DNA of 64,000 nt, taken from contig CM038704.1 in assembly GCA_021613375.1 (NCBI GenBank), positions 5,529,155 through 5,593,154 of the forward strand, written 5' to 3'. Below, one piece after another: positions 11,466-22,483 of this stretch (position 1 is its first letter; each line of letters opens with the position of its first letter). The position numbers were made by a program, and so were the translations under genes. This stretch comes from Megaleporinus macrocephalus (lineage: Eukaryota; Chordata; Actinopteri; Characiformes; Anostomidae). Under the pieces are notes generated by a model. The model had not been told where the DNA came from, ran no database searches, and was given only the letters and a program-made list of their open reading frames with translations.

Positions 11466-11710
11466 CTATCCATCCATTATCTTCTGCTTTATCCCGCTAG
11501 TTGGGGTCACTGGGCAAAGGTCCCCATGTACACCATGGACAGGTCGCCAGTTATCGCATGGCCAACACACACACTGTGGGAGGAAACCGGAGTACCCGGA
11601 GGAACCCACTCAAGCACGGAGAGAACATACACACTCCACACAGAACCACCCGGACCGGGAATCCAACCCAGATCATTTTACTGTGAGGAGACTGTGATGA
11701 CCACTACACC
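11466..11710 (-). mobile_element. tRNA-Val-like SINE, minus strand
   Basis: On the minus strand the element begins with ggtggtgtagtggtcatcac, a tRNA-like A box resembling tRNA-Val. Ctcctcacag follows, then gggttggattccc, a mutated B box (ggttcga in tRNAs). The tail holds a gtgtggagtttg-like phrase, gtttcctcc-type sequence and a terminal ggatggatag. This is a very common teleost repeat. It adjoins the 20-bp array exactly at its A-box end. Confidence 0.8.
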
Positions 11711-12502
11711 ACCATACTAACCACTACACCACCATACTAACCACTACATCACCATACTAACCACTACACCACCGTACTAACCACTACACCACCGTACTAA
11801 CCACTACACCACCATACTAACCACTACACCACCATACTAACCACTACACCACCATACTGACCACTACACCACCATACTGACCACTACACCACCGTACTAA
11901 CCACTACACTACCATACTAACCACTACACCACCGTACTAACCACTACACTACCATACTAACCACTACACCACCATACTGACCACTACACCACCGTACTAA
12001 CCACTACACCACCATACTAACCACTACACCACCGTACTAACCACTACACTACCATACTAACCACTACACCACCATACTGACCACTACACCATCGTACTAA
12101 CAACTACACCACCGTACTAACCACTACACCACCGTACTAACTGCTACACCACCGTACTAACCACTACACCACCATACTGACCACTACACCACCGTACTAA
12201 CCACTACACCACCGTACTAACCACTACACCACCGTACTAACCACTACACCACCGTACTAACCACTACACCACCATACTGACCACTACACCATCGTACTAA
12301 CCACTACACCACCGTACTAACCACTACACCGCCGTACTAACCACTACACTACCATACTAACCACTACACCACCGTACTAACCACTACACCACTGTACTAA
12401 CCACTACACCACCTTACTAACCACTACACCACCATACTAACTACTACACCACCGTACTAACCACTACACCACTGTACTAACCACTACACCACCGTACTAA
12501 CC
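11695..12502. repeat. 20-bp minisatellite C, minus orientation (about 40 copies)
   Basis: The unit is ccactacaccaccatactaa with A/G and T/C variants, in strict 20-bp register for about 800 bp. Its reverse complement, ttagtatggtggtgtagtgg, is the head (A-box region) of the adjoining SINE. The same unit forms the array at 42.9 kb in the opposite orientation. Confidence 0.97.
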
Positions 12503-13480
12503 AGAGGAATCAGTTACATAATATGTATATGAGTTACATAAGGTGCTCCTCGTGTTCTAAGACGTTTTATCAACACAGCGCCAAATTTAGAAGTTAGAAT
12601 CTTGCTCATACGGAGCGTTCAGTACGCCGAGGGAAAGCCTTGTATACTCAAACGAGCCGGTGGTGCGTTCAATTAGCATCGCGCGAGTGTGCTGACTGGC
12701 TCCAGGCAGCGGGTCAGCTCCACCGCTCTCCCTGAGCCCCTTAAAGAGCCGGGCAGCCTCTGCCAGGTGATTATTGTGTTACAGGAGGCATGAAAGATAT
12801 GAGGTCAGCACTATGCTCTGGCTACGAGGCCGCTGAGTGGCTGCCAAACAAATCATGCCACCGTTCGGTCCCAGCTCGGCGGCGCGCACAGCAACACTTT
12901 CCCAGTGACACCGAGTCGCACCATTAACGCTTTCCGAGTCTCAGCTTTCAGCGCCGCGCTCCCGTTAATTGATTCTCCGTAGAGTAATTGTGTGATATAG
13001 GACTCTGCGCCGGGATGCCGAGGTAATTGGATGTGCTGGAATAGCTTTTGGCGCGCTGCTTCTCCCCGGGAGGAAAAAATAAACGCTGACATTTTCAGAA
13101 TCTGCGAAGAAAAACAAAATACAGTTCTCTCTCTGGCATGCACTTCAAAATACCTTCACCATTGTTTCTAAAAATGAAGGATCCCTCAGGCCTCTTGAAA
13201 AACCTTCATCCTTCAGCTCACGGCCAAATTCTATTCCTGAGTAAACTTTCAATAAAGTGCAGTGAAACAAGTTATGCATGCGAGTGTTTTTGGACTGTTT
13301 CTGTCTGTTATGATATCTGAACGCAACGCAAAGAGTAACTGAGGCCTTCAGATTGTGCAACGAGCTGAAAAACTGAGACTGTGTTTGCATAACAGCTGTG
13401 AAACTCAATATGCCCTTCATTCAAACTACTGCTATTGCCTTTTTAAGGCTCTAAGCATATTAACGCATAATAATGCTTTA
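12503..13480. other. Gene-free single-copy island, candidate cis-regulatory DNA
   Basis: About 0.9 kb of balanced-composition sequence without repeats, with AT-rich homeodomain-like cores such as gttaattgattctcc and cattaacgc. No exon is recognised. Its contrast with the surrounding arrays suggests constraint (inference). Confidence 0.35.
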
Positions 13481-13616
13481 TATCAGTATTTATATGGCAC
13501 GTATCTATACATATATATGACAGCACAATATATATATATATTATATATAATAATGCTTTATATCAGTATTTATATGGCACGTATATATACATATATATGA
13601 CAGCACAATATATATG

Positions 13617-13669
<53 letters not shown>

Positions 13670-13672
13670 ATA
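13480..13672. repeat. AT-rich duplication and (TA)n microsatellite
   Basis: A segment containing aatgctttatatcagtattt occurs at about 13470 and again at 13551, followed by an uninterrupted (TA)n run from about 13617 to 13665. Confidence 0.9.
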
Positions 13673-13714
13673 TGTTTTCCAGAAATCGTGCATCCAATCA
13701 AAAAGCTACTATAA

Positions 13715-14268
13715 GTCACTATAATACCACTTAATACCTGAAGAGGTGATAGTGAGTGACTGTAATACCACTTTGTACCTGAAGAGGTGATAGTGAGTTA
13801 GTGAGTCACTGTAGTACCACTTTATATCTGAAGAGGTGATAGTGAGTCACTATAATACCACTTTGTACCTGAAGAGGTGATAGTGAATCACTGTAATACC
13901 ACTTTGTACCTGAAGAGGTGATAGTGAGTCACTATAATACCACTTTGTACCTGAAGAGGTGATAGTGAGTCACTGTAATACCACTTTGTACCTGAAGAGG
14001 TGATAGTGAGTCACTGTAATACCATTTTGTACCTGAAGAGGTGATAGTGAGTCACTGTAGTACCACTTTGTACCTGAAGAGGTGATAGTGAGTCACTGTA
14101 ATACCACTTTGTATCTGAAGAGGTGATAGTGAGTCACTGTAATACCACTCTGTATCTGAAGAGGTGATAGTGAGTCACTGTAGTACCACTTGGTATCTGA
14201 AGAGGTGATAGTGAGTCACTGTAGTACCACTTGGTATCTGAAGAGGTGATAGTGAGTCACTGTACTGT
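13715..14268. repeat. 41-bp minisatellite D (about 13 copies)
   Basis: Units combine gaagaggtgatagtgagtca with ctgtaataccactttgtacc at roughly 41-bp spacing. Variants include gtatctg for gtacctg and tagtacc for taatacc. An extra gttagtga insertion sits near 13797. Confidence 0.93.
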
Positions 14269-15300
14269 AGAGTGGAATCAGTCCAACACGTGAGGATGAG
14301 GAAGTAGTGCCGCTGCCCTGACGGCATATTCTAACTTCTGGTCAGTCATGTTGAAGGTGCTGCTCAAGGTTAGATCTTCAAGAACAAGCAGCCAAAGAAA
14401 GAAAAATAAACACAACAATGGCTTAAGCTCTTGGTGAGCGAGCACCGGCGGCAAGAAACCATGCTCAGCAGCAAACAAACGAAGAGATATAAACAGAAGC
14501 AGAAGAAGAGTTAATACTGGAGCTGTTTAGAGATGAAGAGTAAAGGGATGAAGTTTCATGATGAACTAACTTATTCACTCTCATGTCCTTATTCCTTAAA
14601 TTATACAAATTGCTCCTTTAACCATTAAACTATGCAGGAATTTTGAAAACTCAGTGAAATTCCTCTTAACAAGGTCCCAAGGCTTTTGTATTGTTGTCTG
14701 CTTTTAAGATCTTTAGGAACATCAGAACCATTTCAGAATAAAAGCATGTTTTATTGGCGAACACACCCTCAGACACATGACTGAGCACACACAGGACGTA
14801 GGTTGGACCACATCTGAGTCTGGTATATTTTCATTACTGGCTAAGCAAATATATCAGTACAGTAAATAAATGCTGTACTTTTTTGGAGGCCTATTTTGGA
14901 GGCCAGTTGTGGCTGCACGGCCCAGCAAGGGACATGACTTTTCTAATAATAACAAAATGAAATACATATTAAATGTGGTCACACTTTATTAAGTGAAACA
15001 CTGACCAAACAAACGTCTTGCATATGACAAGAAGAAATGTTTAATGATTTATTGATTATAAAAATAGCTCACCATTAACATTCATCTCTGATACCGCTGC
15101 GTTTCTCTCACACGCTGAAGAAAACTAATCACTGCTTTCAGTTCGGAACATGTTTACAGAAATATTTCACTTCTATAAGGGCTGCGGGCTGATACCCACT
15201 CTGTCGTCCTGGCAACAGAGATGCTGAATGTAAATATAAAGCTTTAACATAGTTTCTGTCTCAGTGTGGAAACTTTAACACTACACGTGTACCAAACTAA
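14269..15300. other. Gene-free single-copy stretch
   Basis: No exon or repeat family recognised. It ends in an AT-rich region before the next minisatellite. Confidence 0.4.
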
Positions 15301-15309
15301 ACCCCCCAG

Positions 15310-16575
15310 TGACAAATTCACTTCTACAGCCCCTCGCAACACCCTAGCAACAGCTTATCAACATCCTAAGATACCACTGCAACATTCTAGCAACACCTTA
15401 ACAACCACTTGGGATACCACTGCAACATTCAAGCAACACCTCAACAACTACCTGGAATACCATCACAACATCCTAGCAACACATTAATCACTACCTGGGA
15501 TACCATCGCAACACCCTATCAACACCTTAACAACCATCTGCACCACTGCAACATTCGAGCAACACCTTAACAATCACCTCAGATACCATCGCAATATCCG
15601 AGCAACATCTCAAGAACCACCTAGGATGCCATTGCAATATATTAGCAATATCTTAACAAGTACCTGGAATACCATCGCAACATCCTAGAAACACCATAAC
15701 AACCACCTGGGATACAATAACAACATTCTAGCAACACCTTAACAACATCCTAGGATACAATCGCAACATCTTAACAACCATCTGGGATGCCATTGCAACA
15801 TTCTAGCAACACCTTAACAACTACCTGGGATACATCGCAATATCCTAACAACACCTTAACAACCACCTGGGATACCATCGCAACATTCTAGCAACACCTT
15901 AACAACATCCTTGGATACCACTGCAACATCTTAGCATCACTTAACAACATCCTGAGATACCATCATGACATCCTTAACGACCACCTCAGATACAATCACA
16001 ACATCATAGCAACACCTCAACAACCTCCTGGGATACCATAACAACAGCCCAAGAGCACCTTAGCAACCCCTTTAATACCATCAAAATAGCTTGGCAACAC
16101 CTTAGCAACCACCAGGACCATCATATTGAGAGCATTGTCATCAATATGACACAATACCTGAAGATGTATGATGTATGAGGCAAAAAACATTTGGGATACC
16201 ACTGCAACATTCTAGCAACACCTTAACAACATCCTAGGATACAATCGCAACATCTTAACAACCATCTGGGATACCATCGCAACATCCTAGCAACACCTTA
16301 ACAACCATCTGAGACACCATCGCAACATTCTAGCAACACCTTAACAACATCCTATGATACAATCACAACATCATAGCAACATCTTAACCACCGTCTGGGA
16401 TACCATAGTAACATCCTAGCAACACCTCAACAACCAACTAGGATACCATCATAACGTCCTGGCAACACCTTAACAACCACCTGGGATACCATTGCAACAT
16501 CCTAGCAACACCTTAGCAACCACCTGTAATACCTTCAAAATAGCCTGGCAACACCTTAGCAACCACCAGGAATGT
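15310..16575. repeat. 43-bp degenerate minisatellite E (about 29 copies)
   Basis: Recurring phrases caacaccttaacaaccacct, gggataccatcgcaacat and cctag occur at around 43-bp spacing with many substitutions and small indels. It is interrupted near 16100-16200 by non-repeat sequence. A phrase of this type (read on the other strand as ggttgctaaggtgttgctag) is widespread in fish genomes. It looks old and poorly homogenised. Confidence 0.85.
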
Positions 16576-16599
16576 CAAATTGGGAGCATTTTCGTTAAT

Positions 16600-16725
16600 A
16601 TGACATAATATGTGAAGATGTATGATGTAAAGACATATGACAGTATGATGTATGATGTAAGGACATATGACAGTATGATGTATGATGTAAGGACATATGA
16701 CAGTATGATGTATACTGTATGATTA
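16600..16725. repeat. Short 30-bp tandem repeat (about 4 copies)
   Basis: Repeats of gacatatgacagtatgatg plus tatgatgtaa. A related phrase (agatgtatgatgtatgagg) occurs at 16160, inside the preceding array. Confidence 0.85.
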
Positions 16726-16796
16726 GACATGTCCACTTGCAGCAGCATGCTCACCATATTTTAGCCTGTACTTCTTCTACCGACTCTTTCAGTACA

Positions 16797-16833
16797 TCCC
16801 CCCCCCCCCTATCCCCCCACCCCCTTTCCCCTC
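16797..16833. repeat. C-rich tract
   Basis: A C13 run followed by two further C runs separated by one to three other bases. The G-rich complement could form a quadruplex. Confidence 0.8.
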
Positions 16834-17590
16834 CACAAGTAGGTTTCATCTAGACTTGGCGAGGTTGGAAGACACATGTGTTCGTATGCTGGTATTTGGC
16901 TACATACACTAGACACACATACATACAGACCTCTCTTTCATTCTCTCGCTCTCTCTCTCTCACCTACATTCACAACATACTCAAGCCTCTCTCACTCTTC
17001 ACACCTTGGCTGTGGCCGTGCACCTCGCTCCATCTGTTACATAAATACACAGAGACATCAGATTACACTCTCCTCCACTTCATCCCTAATGAGCAAAACC
17101 AAACAACAGACCAAGAAAACAAAAGAAAAACCAACAACATCAGTCAAGAGCCGCAGAGCAGAGCCAGCACAGATGCGCACCAGGCTCACGGGCTATTGAG
17201 TTTCGCACTTCTTACTGAGTAAAGGAAGCTGAGACCCGCCGCTCCATCTGAAGCGAATAAATCCACAGCGAAGTCCACGGCTCAGGAGACGTCCGCTAAT
17301 TTCACTGTGATGGAGTGCTGTGTCAAAGCATTTACCCCATCTTACCCCCCGTATGACCAAACACCAGAGAACGGTTCAAGAAGGCAAAGCGTTGTGAGCC
17401 ACCCACTGGCCACTTTATTAGAAACACACCTAGCCTGTAGGTCCATCTTGCCTTTCATCACTGCTGTTGGATGGACACGTCTTAACCTAGCAAAGGTTCA
17501 CCACACAGATTAGACCAGGTCTCGAGTCAGCAGTGGTCAATGGAGTGGAAGGGGACTCACTCTGGGGACAACACTGATATATATTCGTCT
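16834..17590. other. Gene-free stretch with CT-rich patch and repeat fragment
   Basis: There is CT-rich sequence at 16930-17000. At 17404-17450 sits the phrase ggccactttattagaaacac, the reverse complement of a common fish interspersed-repeat end. Open frames here have no recognised domain. Confidence 0.4.
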
Positions 17591-17591
17591 T

Positions 17592-17630
17592 TCCATCCAT
17601 CCTTCCATCCATCCTTCTATTGTCTGCCTG

Positions 17631-17691
<61 letters not shown>

Positions 17692-17692
17692 T
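17592..17692. repeat. (TCCA)n then (TCTA)n microsatellite
   Basis: An imperfect tccatcc block leads into a perfect tcta run from about 17632 to 17690. Confidence 0.95.
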
Positions 17693-18565
17693 GCTGAAAC
17701 TGCTGGTCTGCATGTTTCCAGTTTAATGCTGAATGATGCAGGATTCATTTCCTGTCCTGCGTCCACCTGCTGTTAAAATAGCCATTACTCATAAGAGCAG
17801 CTTTACTGACTATGTTCCTGCTTTGACAGAATTGGACCTGTTCCTGTGGATGTCTGGGCACTTCGTGGACCTTCTGGGTCTCTTCCATTTGAGGTTATAT
17901 CGTCTGGTTGTCACTGACTCCTTGTCAGCTCACTTAAAGCTTCTGGCAGTGCTGATGCTGAAGTGGTCTAGTCTGGGAGTTTCCTCTCAAGACTGGCCAA
18001 ACATACCAGTACAAATTATGAGGCCTCAGTGGTTGTCCTCCAAACGTCATCAGTTTGGGATGGTGCAGGACCTCCCCTGGCTCAGCCAGTCACTGAACAT
18101 CAAACGGATTGACTGAAATGGATCGTCTCGAGTCTGAGACAGACGAGACTTAACTCACTTGACCTCAGACACAGAATAAGTCCAAAAGTATCCAGACAAT
18201 CCCTGAAATGAGTGAATTCAGATGCTTTAACATGAACTGCACTGGAGTCTAAGGTCACCATATGCAATGCCAATTCTTGGATCTCTCTGCAGAGATGGAG
18301 CTGACCTCACTAATGCTGAATGCCGAAGATCCAACATCTAGCATGACGGCTTCTCAAAAGTGTTGAGGCTGTTAATACCTTTCATTTTAGAAGAACAATG
18401 GACAAACAGGTGTCTACAAGGTGTGAACTGTACTCAATTAAACATCAGGTTTCTTTTGTACATCTTTAGTGATCTGATGTATGTATTAGGGTTCCTAAAG
18501 AGGTCAAACATCAGCTTCTATTGGCTGTTGGGTCTGAGGTTCTGGTATATTTGAGAAAGAGCTAC
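17693..18565. other. Gene-free stretch; possible Tc1-type terminal fragment near 18178
   Basis: The open frame at 17733-18116 has no recognised domain and no splice context. At 18181 the phrase ccaaaagtatccagacaatc resembles the terminal repeat of a non-autonomous Tc1-like element, but its partner end was not found. Confidence 0.35.
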
Positions 18566-18567
18566 AG

Positions 18568-20205
18568 AGGTTAGATAGATAGGAAGACGTTTAGATGGGA
18601 AGGTGCTTAGCTGGGAAGATGGCTAGATAGTTAGACAGGAAGGTGATTAGATGGGAAGGTGGTTAGATTGGAAGTTGTTTAGATGGAAAGATGGTTAGAG
18701 GGGAAGATGTTTAGAGGGGAAAGTGGTTAGATGGGAAGGTGGTTAGATTGGTAGTTGTTTAGATGGAAAGATGGTTAGATGGGAAGATGTTTAGAGGGGA
18801 AGGTGGTTAGATGGTGAGATAGGAATATGGAAAGATGGTTAGATGGGAAGGTGGTTAGATGGGAAAAGGATTAGATGGTTAGATGGGAAGATGTTTAGGT
18901 GGGAAGGTGCCTAGCTGGGAAGATGGCTGGAAAGTTAGATGGGAATATGGTTACATAGTTAGACAGGAAGGTGGTTAGACCGGAAGATGGTTAGATGGGA
19001 AGATGGTTGGATGGGAAGGTGGTTAGACCGGAAGGTGGTTAGATGTGAAGGTGGTTAGACTGAAATGTGGTTTGATGGGAAGATGGTTAGATGGAAAGGT
19101 GGTTAGACAGGAAGGTGGTTAGATGGGAAGATGGGAAGATGGTTAAATGGGAAGGTGGTTAGACGGAAAGGTGGTTAGATGGGAAGATGGTTAGATGGGA
19201 AGATGGTTAGATGGAAAGGTGGTTAGATGGGAAGATGGTTAGACCGGAAGGTGGTTAGATGGGAAGATGGTTAGATGGAAAGGTGGTTAGATGGGAAGAT
19301 GGTTAGACCGGAAGGTGGTTAGATGGGAAGGTTGTTAGACGGGAAGGTGGTTAGATGGAAAGATGTTTAGATGGGAAAGTGATTAGATGGTTAGATGGGA
19401 AGTTGGTTAGATGGAAAGGTGGTTAGACGGAAAGGTGGTTAGACGGAAAGGTGGTTAGATGGGAAGATGGTTAGATGGGAAGATGGTTAGATGGAAAGGT
19501 GGTTAGATGGGAAGATGGTTAGACTGGAAGGTGGTTAGATGGGAAGATGGTTAGATGGAAAGGTGGTTAGATGGGAAGATGGTTAGACCGGAAGGTGGTT
19601 AGATGGGAAGGTTGTTAGACAGGAAGGTGGTTAGATGGAAAGATGTTTAGATGGGAAAGTGATTAGATGGTTAGATGGGAAGTTGGTTAGATGGAAAGGT
19701 GGTTAGATGGGAAGATGGTAAGATGGAAAGGTGGTTAGATGGGAAGATGGTTAGACCGGAAGGTGGTTAGATGGGAAGGTTGTTAGATGGGAAGATGGTT
19801 AGATGGAAAGGTGGTTAGATGGGAAGATGGTTAGACCGGAAGGTGGTTAGATGGGAAGGTTGTTAGACGGGAAGGTGGTTAGATGGAAAGATGTTTAGAT
19901 GGGAAAGTGATTAGATGGTTAGATGGGAAGTTGGTTAGATGGAAAGGTGGTTAGATTGGAAGTTGTTTAGATGGAAAGATGTTTAGATGGGAAAGTGATT
20001 AGATGGTTAGACGGGAAGATGGTTAGATGGGAAGATGGGAAGATGGTTAGACGGGAAGGTGGTTAGACGGGAAGGTGGTTAGACGGAAAGGTGGTTAGAT
20101 GGGAAGGTGGTTAGATTGGAAGTTGTTTAGATGGAAAGATGTTTAGATGGGAAAGTGATTAGATGGTTAGATGGGAAGATGTTTAGATGCTAAGATGGTA
20201 TAGAG
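18568..20205. repeat. 16-bp minisatellite F with higher-order structure (about 100 copies)
   Basis: Short units of the type atggttagatgggaag mix with ggtggttagatggaaa and accggaaggtggttag. The last two thirds show a larger repeating pattern. Runs containing ggttgttagacgggaaggtg then gatgtttagatgggaaagtg recur near 19330, 19610 and 19860, consistent with amplification of multi-unit blocks. Confidence 0.93.
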
Positions 20206-21005
20206 TTAGTATTGATGGAAGAATTAGTTTTTTCTTGTGGCAGATTGTTACTTTAACACTGTTACTCAGATTTGTTTTATTTGTAATACAACATTTATCC
20301 TCATATCATTTTATTTAGTTATGTTGCCTTTTTATGCATTTTATTCTCATTTTATTCTCATATAACAATCTTTGGCATGATTTGTACTCTTTTGAAGCCC
20401 TACATTTTTTTACCAGCCTGACTAATTCTTTGAAAAACAGCAGCATATTCAGACTCTTGTAGCGCTTGATTATTGAGGTTTCATGTGGAACATAACTGAA
20501 ATAGACACCTTGAGTAATTCATAAACAACATGCATTTTCATAATAGCTCTCGTCCAATGAAAGCAACATTCATAGCCTAGCGCTAATGCGCTCACAAGGG
20601 AAACTGGATGGGATCTTGCAGTCATCCAGAACTTATGGCACTCCAAGATGCAATAATGCATGTTGTTCTAGTGTCAGAAGCTCCTGCTGCCAAACGTCTT
20701 CACCGTATCTCCAGCCAACCTCGCATAGCTCTGCAGAGTTCTGAGATTTGACTGGAAAGAGACGCTAATTACACACCAGTGTTGTGTTGTTTACGTGCCC
20801 CGGAGCAGCCGTTATGGGAACTGTAAACTTGTGAGAATCTATTTTTTTAATTGAATTGATTATGAAGGTAACAGGGTGTACTGTTTGTACCAGAAACAAG
20901 ATGTTTTCTCAGCCGTTCTCAGGCTCCTTGCAGCACAAAACATTTGTGTATCCAATGGTAACCTCTTTCTGCAGGACCCCTAGTGGCAAATTGCTGCTGC
21001 AATCT
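20206..21005. other. Gene-free single-copy stretch
   Basis: AT-rich to about 20600, then balanced. No exon or repeat family recognised. Confidence 0.4.
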
Positions 21006-21011
21006 ATCAGC

Positions 21012-21015
21012 ATGT

Positions 21016-21048
<33 letters not shown>

Positions 21049-21055
21049 AGCCTGT

Positions 21056-21131
<76 letters not shown>

Positions 21132-21138
21132 ATGTTTG

Positions 21139-21185
<47 letters not shown>
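21012..21185. repeat. (TCTA)n microsatellite
   Basis: About 170 bp of tatc/tcta, interrupted by cagcctgttt near 21048 and tatgtttgtc near 21130. The interruptions echo the flank (cagcatgttt), so the run grew by duplicating a segment that included flanking bases. Confidence 0.97.
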
Positions 21186-21186
<1 letters not shown>

Positions 21187-22483
21187 ATCTTTGTGGCGTC
21201 TCGTTGTAAACGAGCCAATCAGAGCAGAACTGACTTAATTATTCAGTTACATACATACTGAACGTTCTGGTTCTGTACATGGACAATGTGTTGTATATGG
21301 TTCTACGTAGAACCTGTTTTAAGGGTTCTGCTATTATTCTCCATCATCTGAAGAACCATTTCTCCATTCAAAGGACCATTTAAGCATGAACATGGTTCTC
21401 AGAGTGTTCCTGTGTCCACATAGACCCACAACCTGGCTTAAGCTGCTGAGTAACTCTTTGGTAAATCTTTTAAAATTTGTTTATTTTATTGTTTAATGTT
21501 CTAACTGCTTAGTGAAAATCTAGTTATTGATCTTAAATCATTATTTTAATTCTTATTTATTTACTTCATAAATAAAAATAGTGTTTGTAAGTATGTTCCC
21601 GACTTCAAATGTTTACAAACGTCGATACTATCAACTTCCAGAGTGAATTCTGAGCCGTGCTATGTGTTAGAAGTTCAGTGATACAATAATTCATAAAAGC
21701 TTGAAGATTAAATTAATTAATTGCAAAGATATAGAGAATAAAATCTCAGTCGGGTCACTTTTGACCCAGTTTGTGCATCAAAGCGTTAATAAATTAAGAG
21801 TGTACAGAGATCCTAATCCAGTTTTCACCCACATTTACACTGTTTCACTATTACTGAGCTCAGTTTTACTGAAGGACCCCTGAAATACTCAGTAGTAGCA
21901 TTTCAGGGCTACTGTGAATGGGTATAGAAGCGTGATTGTGGAATGTCATGATAAAGCGATACGGACTCTGGAGCAGTCAGGTCGGTGAATACCGCCCCAA
22001 AACTAGTTTATTCAGGTGTTGCTTGTTACGCTAATCTACTAGCACAGCCGGCGAGCATGAAAGGTCCGGCCAGAGTGCTGGTTTGTCAGTTCACATCAGA
22101 GGTGACAAACTCCGCCGAGAGCTCTTAAAAGAACTTTCTTCAGCGTCAACTCTCCACGTCTTTGTACTCAGGAAGTCTGTGCTGGTGAGTGTACCTCCAC
22201 CCCACCTTACCACCAACTTTACTCCCAGTTTACAGGGGGGGTTTATTTTTCTAAGGCTAAGCCACACATACAGGGCTGATAATTACGCCAGGGTTTGTTG
22301 TTTTACCTTTGCATGCCTCACTGAAAAACAAAGATATGTGCTGACCAGTCATCTGAGAGGGTCTGTCGCACCAAGATACAGAACGTGAGCATATATCACT
22401 CAGAAACTGAGAGAGAAAATAAAAAACAATGTTTTATAGTTCTCCTTATTATAACAGCTTTAAAAAAATACTATATATATAGT
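21186..22483. other. Gene-free single-copy stretch
   Basis: No recognised exon; short open frames only. The last 100 bp become AT-rich before the satellite. Confidence 0.4.

Noticed and set aside
11600..11710. A functional tRNA-Val gene on the minus strand
   Set aside because: A-box-like and B-box-like motifs are present, but the B box is mutated, the acceptor stem does not form and a SINE body follows.
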